A stretch of DNA of 64,000 nucleotides from Betaproteobacteria bacterium (GCA_016703785.1 JADJBM010000014.1:62001-126000), one strand, 5' to 3'; counted from the first letter of the stretch, positions 47,625 through 57,346 are shown. The notes: a model not told the origin generated them from the sequence alone. Program-made: numbers and translations.

Positions 47625-48338
47625 GTGCTGTCATCCGACAGACAATCCTGTAAACTGCGCTTCATGCTCAAACTGGGCGACATGTTGCGCGCAAGCCTCT
47701 GGTCGCGCTCCCTCTCCACCGAACAGTTGCAGCGGGTGGAAAGCGAGGTCATGACCCGTCAGATTCCCGCGGGGGGGTTCGTTTGCAGAAAAGGGGAGCC
47801 GGTCGAGCACTGGATCGGCGTCATCGACGGCCTGGTCAAAATGACCAATCTCTCTGCCGACGGCAAACCCACCACGTTCACCGGCCTGCCGGCCGGCGGC
47901 TGGTTCGGCGAGGGGTCACTGTTCAAGGAGGAGCCGCGCAGATACGACGTTGTTGCGCTGCGCAATAGCTTCGTAGCTTACATGCCAAAGGCCACTTTCA
48001 TCCGGCTGCTGGACAACAGCATCGAATTCAACCGTTTCCTCTTGATACAGCTGAACGAGCGTCTCGGCCAGTTCATCGCCATGGTCGAGCACGACAGGCT
48101 GCTCGAGCCCGACCCTCGCGTGGCGCGCAGCCTCGCTGCAATGTTCAATCCCTATCTCTACCCCGGGATCGGCCCCCAGTTACAGATCTCACAGGAGGAA
48201 ATCGGTTATCTGGCCGGCCTGTCGCGACAACGCGCCAACCAGGCCCTGAAAACCCTGGAGAAGGCCGGCCTGCTGCGCATTGAATACGGCGGCATCACCG
48301 TACTGGACCTGGACGGCTTGCGCAAATTCGGCGCCTGA
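47625..48338 (+). CDS. Crp/Fnr-family transcriptional regulator
   Basis: A 237-residue regulator (GTG start at 47625; the ATG at 47664 is a possible alternative giving 224 residues). The N-terminal cyclic-nucleotide-binding-like beta-roll covers about 25-145 (IPAGGFVCRKGEPVEHWIGVIDGLVKM, GGWFGEGSLFKEEPRRYDVVAL). The C-terminal helix-turn-helix has ISQEEIGYLAGLSRQRANQALKTLEKAGLL. The FNR-type N-terminal Cys cluster is absent, so an oxygen-sensing iron-sulfur cluster is unlikely. Divergent placement points to control of the ABC transporter/ligase operon. Confidence 0.86.
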   Translation: MLSSDRQSCKLRFMLKLGDMLRASLWSRSLSTEQLQRVESEVMTRQIPAGGFVCRKGEPVEHWIGVIDGLVKMTNLSADGKPTTFTGLPAGGWFGEGSLFKEEPRRYDVVALRNSFVAYMPKATFIRLLDNSIEFNRFLLIQLNERLGQFIAMVEHDRLLEPDPRVARSLAAMFNPYLYPGIGPQLQISQEEIGYLAGLSRQRANQALKTLEKAGLLRIEYGGITVLDLDGLRKFGA

Positions 48339-48437
48339 AACGCCGTACTGCGGAGACTGACTTTACCTGCGGATAGAGCCGCGTAGCGGCGAACACCCGG
48401 CACCTCCTTCCCTGGAAGGGGGCTGGGGGGAAGGTTG

Positions 48438-51400
48438 TCACATGCTCCTTCGGTATTGGCCGCCTACTTCGAAAAGCGCGCCGGTGATCTGACCGAGCGA
48501 GCAGCAGCGCACTGCATCCATCAGCACAGCAAAGACATTGCCGTTCTCGATGACCGTCTGCCGCAGTCGCGCCAGCATCGGTCCCGACTCGGCAGCATGG
48601 CGCTGCCGGAAATCGGCCAGCCGCTTCAGCTGCGACTGTTTCTCCTCCTCGGTCGAACGCGCCAGTTCGATCTCGGTCTGCACATCGCCCTTCGGGTTGC
48701 GGAACGTGTTCACGCCGATGATGGGATACGAACCGTCGTGCTTTCGGTGCTCGTAATAGAGGGATTCCTCCTGGATCTTGCCGCGCTGATACCCCGTTTC
48801 CATGGCCCCGAGCACACCGCCGCGGGAAGATATCGCCTCGAACTCCTTCAGCACGGCTTCCTCGACCAGGTCGGTCAGCTCTTCGATGATAAAGGCGCCC
48901 TGATTCGGGTTCTCGTTCTTCGCCAGCCCCCACTCGCGGTTGATGACAAGCTGGATGGCCATGGCGCGCCGCACCGAGTCCTCGCTCGGCGTGGTAATGG
49001 CCTCGTCGTAGGCGTTGGTGTGCAGCGAGTTGCAGTTATCGTAGATGGCAATCAGCGCCTGCAGCGTCGTGCGAATGTCGTTGAAGGCCATCTCCTGCGC
49101 ATGCAGCGAGCGGCCCGAGGTCTGGATGTGGTACTTCAGTTTCTGGCTGCGCTCGCTGCCGCCGTACCTGTTCTTCATCGCAACCGCCCAGATGCGGCGC
49201 GCCACGCGGCCGATCACCGAGTATTCCGGATCCATGCCGTTGGAGAAAAAGAATGAGAGATTCGGTGCGAAGTCGTCGATGTGCATGCCGCGCGCCAGAT
49301 ACGTCTCGACATAGGTGAAACCATTTGCCAGCGTGAACGCCAGCTGCGAGATCGGGTTCGCTCCGGCCTCTGCGATGTGATAGCCGGAGATCGACACCGA
49401 GTAAAAATTGCGCACGTTGTGGTGCACGAAATACTCCTGAATGTCGCCCATCATCTTCAGCGCGAACTCAGTCGAGAAGATACAGGTATTCTGGCCCTGG
49501 TCCTCCTTGAGGATGTCGGCCTGCACCGTGCCGCGCACGTTGGCCAGCGTCCATTCCCGGATCTTCTCCGCCTCGTCTTCGGTCGGCTCGCGGCCGTTGT
49601 CGATCCTGAACTTGTCGAGTTGCTGGTCGAGCGCGGTATTGAAGAACATGGCGAGGATCATTGGCGCCGGGCCGTTGATGGTCATCGAGACGGACGTCGC
49701 CGGATCGACCAGGTCGAAGCCAGAGTAGAGCACCTTCAGGTCGTCCAACGTGGCGATCGAGACGCCCGAATTGCCCACCTTGCCGTAGATGTCGGGTCGT
49801 TCGTCCGGATCGCAGCCGTACAGGGTCACCGAATCGAAGGCAGTGGACAGGCGCTTGGCCGGCATGCCCTCGGACACTTTCTTGAAGCGGCGGTTGGTGC
49901 GGAAGGCATCGCCCTCGCCGGCGAACATGCGGGTCGGGTCCTCGTTCTCGCGCTTGAAGGCAAACACGCCCGCGGTGAAAGGGAATGCGCCGGGCAGGTT
50001 CTCGCGCATCAGCCAGCGGAGAATCTCGCCCTCGTCCTCGAAGCGCGGCAGCGACACCTTGGGGATCCTGGTGCCGCACAGCGTGACGTGGTTCAGCGCG
50101 GAGCGAATCTCCCGGTCGCGGATCCTCACCACGTACTCGTCCCGCGAATAGGTCTCGACGGTCTTCGGCCACATGTCGAGCAGTTTCTTCGCCTTCGGGT
50201 CGAGCTGGCCATCCTTCCACGCAATTACCTCGTCGAAGTCGTCCGTCTTCTTGTCGCAAGCCGCGAGCATGGCCTTCGCGGCGCGCAGCGCCTGTCGTTC
50301 GCGCGCGATGCGGCTCTGCTCGATGGCGTGCCGGTGGTACTTCCGCTGCGATTCGGCGATCTCCGCCAGATAGCGCGCGCGCATCGCCGGCACGATGACA
50401 TTCCTGCCGGACGACAGCTTCGACGCTGCCCGCGGCAACTTGCCCTGCGCAGTCTGCAGTCCATGCTCGGCCAGCTTCGTCAGCAGGCCCTGGTAGAGCG
50501 CGGTCACCCCTTCATCGTTGAAGCGAGAGGCAATGGTGCCGAACACGGGCATGTCGTCCACCGGGGTGGTGAACAACTCCCGATTGCGCTGGACCTGCTT
50601 GCGCACGTCGCGGAAGGCATCCTCGGCGCCCTTGCGGTCGAACTTGTTGATCGCCACGAAGTCGGCGAAATCGAGCATGTCGATCTTCTCCAGCTGGCTC
50701 GCCGCGCCGAACTCCGGCGTCATGACGTAGAGCGAGGCGTCCACGTGCGGCACGATGGCGGCATCGCCCTGGCCGATGCCCGAAGTCTCGGCGATGATGA
50801 GGTCGAAGCCGGCCAGCTTGCAGGCGGCGATCGCCTCCGGCAGCGCTTTGGAAATCTCGCTGCCCGTATCCCGCGTCGCCAGCGAACGCATGTAGATGTT
50901 CGGATGGCTGATCGCGTTCATGCGAATGCGGTCGCCCAGCAGCGCGCCGCCGGTGCGCTTGCGCGAAGGGTCCACGGCAATGACGGCGATCTTCAAGGCG
51001 TCGTCCTGATCGAGGCGGAAGCGTCGGATCAGCTCGTCCGTGAGCGAGCTCTTGCCCGAGCCGCCCGTTCCGGTGATGCCCAGGGTCGGCACGGCGATCT
51101 TCCCGGCGCGCTCCATTAAATGCCGGCGCAGTTCTTCCGGCACGGCGTTGTTTTCCAGCGCGGTAATGAGGCGCGCGAGCTGTCGGCGGTCGCCCGCCGC
51201 AACGGCCTGCAATTCCCGCGGCGCGGCCCGGGCCGGATCGAGATCGCAGCGTGCGACCATGTCGTTGATCATGCCCTGCAGACCCATCTTCCGGCCGTCC
51301 TCGACGGAGTAGATGTGCGCCACCCCATAGTCATGCAGCTCGCGGATCTCGGCAGGCACAATGACGCCGCCGCCACCGCCGAAGACCTTGATGTCCTCGC

Positions 51401-51692
51401 CGCCGCGGCCTTTCAGCAGGTCGACCACGTACTTGAAGAACTCGACGTGACCGCCCTGGTAGGACGAAACGGCTATGCCCTGCACGTCCTCCTGCAGCGC
51501 GGCAGTGACGATTTCTTCGACTGATCGGTTGTGGCCCAGGTGGATCACCTCGGCGCCGGTCGCCTGCAGTATGCGCCGCATGATGTTGATGGAAGCGTCG
51601 TGGCCATCGAACAGGGAAGCCGCGGTGACGAGGCGCACCTTGTGCTTCGGCTTGTAGGCGGCGATTTTCTTGCTCACGCTCAAATCGGTCAT
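48438..51692 (-). CDS. icmF: Fused isobutyryl-CoA mutase IcmF
   Basis: A 1084-residue B12-dependent fusion. Residues 1-145 are the cobalamin domain (DGHDAS, axial His31; SSYQGGH). Residues ~200-420 are a MeaB-type GTPase chaperone (Walker A GITGTGGSGKSS 205-216; NKFDRKG). The remainder is the mutase large domain with TAGVFAFKRENEDPTRMFAGEGD. This is the IcmF order, not the mutase-then-B12 order of methylmalonyl-CoA mutase. IcmF interconverts isobutyryl-CoA and n-butyryl-CoA (some also pivalyl/isovaleryl-CoA). The Phe in VFAFKR matches the IcmF-type substrate pocket. It lies 3' to a dyad operator and converges with the Crp-type gene across a 99-base gap. Confidence 0.95.
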   Translation of the reverse strand: MTDLSVSKKIAAYKPKHKVRLVTAASLFDGHDASINIMRRILQATGAEVIHLGHNRSVEEIVTAALQEDVQGIAVSSYQGGHVEFFKYVVDLLKGRGGEDIKVFGGGGGVIVPAEIRELHDYGVAHIYSVEDGRKMGLQGMINDMVARCDLDPARAAPRELQAVAAGDRRQLARLITALENNAVPEELRRHLMERAGKIAVPTLGITGTGGSGKSSLTDELIRRFRLDQDDALKIAVIAVDPSRKRTGGALLGDRIRMNAISHPNIYMRSLATRDTGSEISKALPEAIAACKLAGFDLIIAETSGIGQGDAAIVPHVDASLYVMTPEFGAASQLEKIDMLDFADFVAINKFDRKGAEDAFRDVRKQVQRNRELFTTPVDDMPVFGTIASRFNDEGVTALYQGLLTKLAEHGLQTAQGKLPRAASKLSSGRNVIVPAMRARYLAEIAESQRKYHRHAIEQSRIARERQALRAAKAMLAACDKKTDDFDEVIAWKDGQLDPKAKKLLDMWPKTVETYSRDEYVVRIRDREIRSALNHVTLCGTRIPKVSLPRFEDEGEILRWLMRENLPGAFPFTAGVFAFKRENEDPTRMFAGEGDAFRTNRRFKKVSEGMPAKRLSTAFDSVTLYGCDPDERPDIYGKVGNSGVSIATLDDLKVLYSGFDLVDPATSVSMTINGPAPMILAMFFNTALDQQLDKFRIDNGREPTEDEAEKIREWTLANVRGTVQADILKEDQGQNTCIFSTEFALKMMGDIQEYFVHHNVRNFYSVSISGYHIAEAGANPISQLAFTLANGFTYVETYLARGMHIDDFAPNLSFFFSNGMDPEYSVIGRVARRIWAVAMKNRYGGSERSQKLKYHIQTSGRSLHAQEMAFNDIRTTLQALIAIYDNCNSLHTNAYDEAITTPSEDSVRRAMAIQLVINREWGLAKNENPNQGAFIIEELTDLVEEAVLKEFEAISSRGGVLGAMETGYQRGKIQEESLYYEHRKHDGSYPIIGVNTFRNPKGDVQTEIELARSTEEEKQSQLKRLADFRQRHAAESGPMLARLRQTVIENGNVFAVLMDAVRCCSLGQITGALFEVGGQYRRSM

Positions 51693-51738
51693 GGAAACCT
51701 CTGCGGCGACGAAACAATCGGGAAGGCCAATCTATCTT

Positions 51739-51757
51739 ACGTTGACGTCAACGTCAA
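51739..51757. promoter_or_regulatory. Dyad operator upstream of icmF
   Basis: TTGACGT-CA-ACGTCAA (51742-51757) is a perfect 7-2-7 dyad, 50 bases upstream of icmF, overlapping a 16-base perfect palindrome ACGTTGACGTCAACGT (51739-51754). From memory it resembles sites of MerR-type regulators (LiuR class) of branched-chain amino acid and acyl-CoA catabolism, which would fit icmF. No such regulator gene is in the window. The rest of 51693-51823 holds no gene. Confidence 0.6.
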
Positions 51758-51823
51758 CCTAACTCAATCTCCAAGTGACTGTCACGACACGGAATTTGTC
51801 GTTTGGGCGACCATCTTGCGCCG

Positions 51824-53344
51824 TCAGGAGCGCTGGCGCAACTCGGTTTTCAGCACCTTGCCGGTGGCATTCCTGGGCAGGGTATCCCGGAAGACATAGC
51901 ACTTCGGCCGCTTGAAGCGGGCGATGTGTTCCAGGCACAGGGCATCCAGTTCGGCCGCCGTGATCTTCGCCCCCGGCCGCAGCACGACGAAGGCTTCCAC
52001 GATCTCGCCCCATTCCGCGTCCGGCGCCCCTACCACCGACACCTCCGCCACGGCCGGATGCCGCAGCAGCACCTCCTCCACTTCGCGCGGGTAGATGTTC
52101 GAACCGCCACTTATGATGACGTCCTTGCTACGGTCGCGCAGGGTGAGGAAGCCCTCCTCGTCGAGAAAGCCGACGTCGCCGGTGTGCAGCCAGCCGTTGC
52201 GTAGTGCCTGAGCCGAAGCCTCGGGATTATTGAGGTAGCCCGCCATCACCGTCGGCCCGCGCACCAGCACCTCGCCGATTTCTCCGGTCGGCAGCGGATT
52301 ATCGTCCGCGTCGGCCACGCGCACCTCGATGCCGATGAAAGGCCGCCCTACCGAAGCCAGCCGTTCTTCATGGCGCGGATGGGCGGTGTCTGCATGCAGC
52401 GCCTTGTCCATGGCGGTGATGGTCATCGGGCTCTCGCCCTGGCCGTAGATCTGCGCCAGATTGTTGCCGAGGACGCGCATCGCTTCCTTGCAGTCCTCGA
52501 CATACATCGGCCCGCCACCATAGACTAGGGTCTTCAGGTTTGCGCTGTCCGCGCCAGCCTGCCTGGCCCAGGCGACGAGGCGCTTGACCATGGTTGGCGC
52601 GGCAAACATCGTCACCCCCTGGTGCGTGCGCAACAGGCTGAAGATTTCTGCCTCATCGAAGCTGCCCGACTCCGGCACGACATTGCAGGCCGCCCTCGCC
52701 ACATGCGGAAGAATGTACAGGCCGGAGCCGTGCGACATCGGCGCCGTGTGAAGTATGGCGTCGCTCGACGCAATCGCATCGACGTCGGCAAAGTAAGACA
52801 AAATCATGGCCAGCAGGTTGTCGTGCGTGAGCATCACGCCCTTGGGCCTGCCCGTCGTGCCGCTGGTGTAGAACAGCCACGCCAGATCGACCGGCGCGAT
52901 GTCCGCCGGCGCGATCGGCTCGTGTCGCAGCAAGGCGGCATACGCTTCGCCGGCGACATCGATCACGTTCTGCAAGGCCGACGCCGCGGACTGGGCCGAG
53001 GCGGCCGCTTCGGCCAGGTCGGCCGTGACGAAACACGCACCGGCGGCGGTATCCTGAAAAATGTATGCCAGCTCGCGCGGATGCAGCTTGGCGTTGATCG
53101 GCACTGCGCACAGCCCGGCATGCCAGCAGGCGAAGAGCAATTCCACGTACTGCGGGCTGTTCTTCATGACCAGGGCGACGCGTTGTTGCGGCAGCAGGCC
53201 GAGTCCGCCGCGCAAACCACCGGCCAGGCACGCCACACGCCCGGCCAGCGTCGCGTAGTCGTGCAGCACGAAGCCGCCAAGCGCCACGGCCGGCAGATGC
53301 GGAAAGGCCTGGGCGCTGCGCGCCAGGAGCAGGGCTAGGTTCAT
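51824..53344 (-). CDS. AMP-binding acyl-CoA synthetase
   Basis: A 506-residue class I adenylate-forming ligase. Motifs in order: LFYTSGTTGRPKGVMLTHDN (P-loop, near residue 175), QIYGQGESPMTIT (adenine-binding), WLHTGDVGFLDEEGFLTLRDRSKD (ribose/hinge) and LPRNATGKVLKTEL, which carries the catalytic Lys of the C-terminal lid. It resembles medium-chain and aryl acyl-CoA synthetases. It is on the same strand as icmF, 131 bases upstream of it and with the dyad operator between them. The two may share acyl-CoA metabolism but not necessarily a promoter. Confidence 0.9.
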   Translation of the reverse strand: MNLALLLARSAQAFPHLPAVALGGFVLHDYATLAGRVACLAGGLRGGLGLLPQQRVALVMKNSPQYVELLFACWHAGLCAVPINAKLHPRELAYIFQDTAAGACFVTADLAEAAASAQSAASALQNVIDVAGEAYAALLRHEPIAPADIAPVDLAWLFYTSGTTGRPKGVMLTHDNLLAMILSYFADVDAIASSDAILHTAPMSHGSGLYILPHVARAACNVVPESGSFDEAEIFSLLRTHQGVTMFAAPTMVKRLVAWARQAGADSANLKTLVYGGGPMYVEDCKEAMRVLGNNLAQIYGQGESPMTITAMDKALHADTAHPRHEERLASVGRPFIGIEVRVADADDNPLPTGEIGEVLVRGPTVMAGYLNNPEASAQALRNGWLHTGDVGFLDEEGFLTLRDRSKDVIISGGSNIYPREVEEVLLRHPAVAEVSVVGAPDAEWGEIVEAFVVLRPGAKITAAELDALCLEHIARFKRPKCYVFRDTLPRNATGKVLKTELRQRS

Positions 53345-53366
53345 GCGTCAGCCTGTGCCGCGCGGG

Positions 53367-53699
53367 CTACTCGCCGGCTTTGCGGCAGAGCGGTCCGTCG
53401 ATCGGGTTCTCGATGCTTTGCGCAATGGCGGAAACGATCCCATGGACCTCTTCCGGCGCAAAGCGCTCGAAGAGAAGGCGCGCGACCGGTGCAGGAAGGC
53501 GCACGCTGCGGCTGCTGCCGTCTGCCATCGCAACTGTGACACTGGCGACCCGGTTGCTGACCATCTCTCCGTCGGCCTCGGCCAAGAGCATCTGCTCGTC
53601 CATCAGGGACTCGTACTCATCGTCGACAACTTCCTGCATGGCATCGGCGAGGCCATCCGGCAGTTCGACGACGTAGCCCTCGATCATGTCCTTCCGCAC
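53367..53699 (-). CDS. Small acidic hypothetical protein
   Basis: A 110-residue frame (GTG at 53699; an ATG at 53687, MIEGYVVEL, is the other candidate). It is not a family I recognise. Composition is acidic, with a helical-looking DGLADAMQEVVDDEYESLMDEQMLLAE stretch and a predicted beta segment NRVASVTVAMADGSSRSVRLP. It ends 22 bases before the acyl-CoA synthetase start on the same strand, so it may be the leading gene of that transcript. Neither start has a good ribosome-binding site, and gene reality is moderate. Confidence 0.5.
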   Translation of the reverse strand: MRKDMIEGYVVELPDGLADAMQEVVDDEYESLMDEQMLLAEADGEMVSNRVASVTVAMADGSSRSVRLPAPVARLLFERFAPEEVHGIVSAIAQSIENPIDGPLCRKAGE

Positions 53700-53891
53700 C
53701 GTGCTGGCGATGCCGTGGCCGATGCGAAGCCGAAGACGTCGAACTCAAGCATGCCTCCGGGATGCGCAACAAGGCGCGCCCTGCCGTAAAGCATATATTT
53801 CACCTTGTCACGAGGCAAGCCGTGCGATGAGTGACAGCCCTGGCAGCAAGGGTGCAGGAGACTGGCTCACCGACCCGCCCGGGAGAGCACA

Positions 53892-54674
53892 ATGGCTACT
53901 AGTTTTACAATGCGCCGACGTACAGGGATGGCACTGCTATTGGCATTCTCCCTGCTGCTGGCCGGTTGCGCCGGCCTGACCCTGCAGGACCAGATCGCCG
54001 GCCTGATGAAGGAAGGCGAGCAGCTTTACTCGGAAAAGAAATACGACGAAGCGCTCGACAAGTTCGGCCAGGTCATCCTGAAGGACCCGCAATACTGGCA
54101 GGCGTATTTGTGGGCAGCACGCTCGTTCATCGCCAAAGGCAACTGGAAGGACGCCATCGCCAACAGCAAGAAGGCGTTCGAACTTTCCCCCAAGGGGCAG
54201 AACGTGATGCCAGTGTTTGCCGAGGCGCTGTTCGGCGGCGGATCGGATGCACTGAAGAATGGCCGCTTCGCAGAATCCATCAGCTACTTCGTCGAACTTC
54301 TCAAGCTCGAGCCCGGTAATGCCCGCGCCTGGCTCAACGTCGGCAAGGCCTATCTCGAACAGAAGCAGTTCCGCGAAGGGCTGGGCGCCCTGGTGCAAGG
54401 GCTGGCCACCGGCAGCAGCGCGGAACGTTCCGACCTGATCCGCGAACTGCTCCAGGGTGGGCTGCAGGCGTTCTCGAACGGCAAGTACCGCGAGTCGATC
54501 GATCTGCTTGAAGAGTTTCTCAAGTACGACGCGAAGAATCTGCAGGCCTACATCAGCCTCGCCAAGGCCTTCTGGGAGTCGGGCGACCGAAGCGATGCGC
54601 TCAATACCTTCCGCAAGGTGCTGGAACTCGACCCGCGCCAGGAAGAGGCCCTGCGCTACCTGTTTCGCCGCTGA
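53892..54674 (+). CDS. TPR-repeat lipoprotein
   Basis: A 260-residue protein with an N-terminal lipoprotein signal (MALLLAFSLLLAGCAGL, lipobox LAGC, lipidated Cys at about 26). It is followed by a stack of TPR-type helical repeats (GEQLYSEKKYDEALDKFGQVILKDPQ; NGRFAESISYFVELLKLEPGNARAW; GKYRESIDLLEEFLKYDAKNLQAY; GDRSDALNTFRKVLELDPRQ). Such proteins scaffold envelope complexes. It converges with the M48 protease gene, 3 bases apart, which may indicate related function but not co-transcription. Confidence 0.87.
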   Translation: MATSFTMRRRTGMALLLAFSLLLAGCAGLTLQDQIAGLMKEGEQLYSEKKYDEALDKFGQVILKDPQYWQAYLWAARSFIAKGNWKDAIANSKKAFELSPKGQNVMPVFAEALFGGGSDALKNGRFAESISYFVELLKLEPGNARAWLNVGKAYLEQKQFREGLGALVQGLATGSSAERSDLIRELLQGGLQAFSNGKYRESIDLLEEFLKYDAKNLQAYISLAKAFWESGDRSDALNTFRKVLELDPRQEEALRYLFRR

Positions 54675-54677
54675 GGC

Positions 54678-56156
54678 TTATTCGACGACTTTCACCAGTT
54701 GCCCGGGCGACGGCTCGCCGCCCGCGTAGACGCCGTTGATCAGGCGCAGCTCCCGTTCCGCGTTGCCAGACAGCGGCGACGTTCGCGCAAACTGGGAAAA
54801 ACCGCTCCGCGGGTAGGGCACCGTCTTGAGCACCCAGGGGCGCGCCGCGGCGCTGTCCGGCCCGGTCAGTGCGCGGAACGAGGCCTCGGCCTCCTTGAGC
54901 TGGCCGCGGGCGCGCTGCAGCGCCTGTGCATCCTTGGCGCCATAGATCAGCAGAAAATTCCGGCTGGCCGGTCCGGTCACCACCGTCACCTCGACGCCTT
55001 GCACCCGACCCTGCCGGTTCTTGCCCATGCCAGCGAAGTGCGTGGCAGGGAAACCGCCCAGCGCCAGTTTTTCCGTGCGGCCCTGCTCGGGCCTGAAGAC
55101 GTTGCGGATGATGTCCTCATGCGTCTTACCCGCGTCGGGCGGCGCCACATGCACCAGCAGGCCGGCGTCGCCGGCGGCATTGATCAGCGCGACGACCTCC
55201 GGCGTGTTCTGCACTTTCCAGCCTGCCGGTGCCGTCAGCGCAATGCCCAGCGGCTCGTGGTAGAAATGCTGCCCGCGCGTGACGCCCTGCTCGCGGCTCT
55301 CGCCGAAGGTCATGCCGTCGATGGCCTTCAGGTAGCGGCTGCGGCCCTCGTCGTCGTACTTGCCCTTGTACTGACCGGCTATCTGCACGATGTCCTGCAG
55401 GCGCTTGTCGTTGCTCGGGTGCGAGGCCAGCCAGCCGGCCTGGGACGGCGGGCTCCGCCCTGCGGCGCGCGCCGTGTCGGCGGCGAACTGTTCCTGGCTC
55501 TTCAGCACGCGGATCACGTCGACCATGTTCTTCGGATCGTAATTGACCCGCGCCAGGTACTCGGCCCCCAGCTTGTCCGCCTGCGATTCCTGGTCGCGAC
55601 TGTACGAGGCGATGTAGCCCGCCGCCGCGCCCTGGGAAAGCGAACCAGCCAGGTCCGTGGCGCCGGTGACGCCGCGGCTCTCCAGCACGGCACCCAGGAT
55701 CGTCGCCGCAAGCACGCCCAGGCCCGCCGTCTGCTGGCGCGTGGCGCGCTGCGCGCCATGGCGGGCGGTGACGTGGCCGATCTCGTGGCCGATCACGCCG
55801 GCCAGGTCGGCCTCGCTTTCCAGGTAGGCCATGAGGCCGCGCGTCACGTAAACATAGCCTCCGGGCAAGGCGAAGGCGTTGATCTCCGGGCTGTCCAGCA
55901 CCGTGAAATGCCAAGGCAGGTTCTTGCGGTGAGACTGACCGGCCAGCCGCTGGCCGATCTCGTTCACATAGGCCTGCAGTCGAGGGTTCGGGTAGGCGCC
56001 ATATTCCTTCAGCACTTCCTCGTGCGCCTTGCGGCCTTCCGCAATTTCGCTGCGCTCGTCCATGACCGTTAGTTCCCTCTGGCCCGAGACCGGGTTTGTC
56101 ACGGTGGCGCAGCCGGCCAGCAGGGCGGCGGCCAGGGCGATCGGCAGAAATCGCAT
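54678..56156 (-). CDS. M48-family metalloprotease lipoprotein
   Basis: A 492-residue envelope protease. The signal MRFLPIALAAALLAGCATVT has the lipobox LAGC (Cys16). The zinc-binding GVIGHEIGHVTARHG motif (HExxH) lies near residue 128, and the third-ligand Glu in the SRDQESQADKLGAEYLA segment is typical of the BepA/YfgC-LoiP group. The C-terminal ~190 residues contain no obvious TPRs, unlike BepA. Proteases of this class act in outer-membrane protein quality control. The divergent intergenic region (56157-56351) holds no other gene. Confidence 0.9.
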   Translation of the reverse strand: MRFLPIALAAALLAGCATVTNPVSGQRELTVMDERSEIAEGRKAHEEVLKEYGAYPNPRLQAYVNEIGQRLAGQSHRKNLPWHFTVLDSPEINAFALPGGYVYVTRGLMAYLESEADLAGVIGHEIGHVTARHGAQRATRQQTAGLGVLAATILGAVLESRGVTGATDLAGSLSQGAAAGYIASYSRDQESQADKLGAEYLARVNYDPKNMVDVIRVLKSQEQFAADTARAAGRSPPSQAGWLASHPSNDKRLQDIVQIAGQYKGKYDDEGRSRYLKAIDGMTFGESREQGVTRGQHFYHEPLGIALTAPAGWKVQNTPEVVALINAAGDAGLLVHVAPPDAGKTHEDIIRNVFRPEQGRTEKLALGGFPATHFAGMGKNRQGRVQGVEVTVVTGPASRNFLLIYGAKDAQALQRARGQLKEAEASFRALTGPDSAAARPWVLKTVPYPRSGFSQFARTSPLSGNAERELRLINGVYAGGEPSPGQLVKVVE

Positions 56157-56351
56157 TGCGTGTCTCCTTCAGTCCGGCAGGCAGCGTGGCGCGGCCCTCG
56201 CCATTCGGTGGATTCTAAACGCCATCGCAGGTCGGCCGGGAGATTATGAACCCGCTAGGGATATCACGGATCGCATGATAAGGTGTGGCTTCCTCTATCC
56301 AAATATCATCAACCGGGCGGGCAGGCTCACTCGCCATGAACAGGAGACATC

Positions 56352-57204
56352 ATGGCAAACGGAAAACATGCAGGACTTCGCGTGCGGAAATATTTATGCT
56401 TTCCGGCGATAGTCGCTTCGATGCTCTTGCTGCAGGCCTGCAATGGCACCAGCACGGTTTTCACCATCAGCAAAATCGAACTGGGCAACACCGAGCGCCT
56501 CCCCAACCCCATTTGCGACTCGCGGGATCCGCAGGTTCAGCCGTCCTGCACACCCGAGCTGTACCAATCCCTGCTGTATGCCCCAATGGACAAGACATCC
56601 CTAATCAATGTCTTTGGCGTGGGCACCTGCAGCGAAGTGATCGTCGATTACGGCGATGGGCCCAAGGAAACGTACCAGAACGTAACGTTTCGCGGCTCAT
56701 GGCAACGGGTACACACCTACAGCGGCTGGCCCGGCCACAAGCTGATTCGCGTCACCGGATGCGGGATCGAGAGAACCCGGCAGATTCTGGTCGGGCACAT
56801 ACCGGATGGAAGAGCCACTTACGTACTGGGCTTTACGCCGAACACTTCGGTATGCAACTTCATCTCCAGCCCCAGCAGTCCGCCGCCACTGCGCAAAGGG
56901 ACTGTCGTACGCATTGAAACCGATGGGAAAAAGATCAAGTACGGCCTCCCCGAATTCGATGCCAGCGGGGGACAACTCGCAAGTCACGCCGTCGGATTAC
57001 CCCTTCCCGGGACACAAGGTGTTTTCCCTCGTCTATCGCGTCGGCGCAGCCCCGCCGGTTCAGGGCGAAGCCGGCCCGGTTGTGTTCAGGGTCGCCCAGA
57101 CCGCACCCCTGGAAATCTGCGTCAACGATCACGCCAGCCTGCTCCGCGACAACAGAGGAAGCATAAGGCTGGAAATAACGGTCAATGAAAGCAGCGCCGA
57201 ATGA
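56352..57204 (+). CDS. Lipoprotein of unknown function, interrupted by a frameshift
   Basis: AGGAG before the ATG at 56352 starts a lipoprotein (MLLLQAC, lipidated Cys30) with a Cys-bearing beta-rich body (FGVGTCSEVIVDYGDGPKETY; VTGCGIERTRQ). From the five-G run at 56967-56971 the frame turns into Arg/Pro-rich sequence and stops at 57188. With one G removed the reading continues as GDNSQVTPSDYPFPGHKVFSLVYRV to NESSAE, stop at 57204, which looks like real protein. I infer an extra G, by mutation or sequencing error. The family is not one I recognise. Confidence 0.65.
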
Positions 57205-57346
57205 TGCGTTCGCCGCCTGCCGGCAAACCTGCCAGCAATTGACTCGCCCCAGCACCGGCCTACAATCCCCCTGTACCCCACCTGCACGGCGGCGGCCATC
57301 GAGGCCGCCCGCTGCTGCCCGCGCTTACCGAACCCAGGAGAACAAG

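Noticed and set aside
49281..51119. A 612-codon plus-strand open frame inside icmF
   Set aside because: It lies wholly antisense to a well-supported B12 mutase, has no family motifs and an Arg/His-rich composition typical of GC-rich shadow frames.
54699..56072. A 457-codon plus-strand open frame
   Set aside because: Antisense to the M48 protease, whose HEIGH motif and lipobox are clear; no recognisable motifs in the opposite frame.
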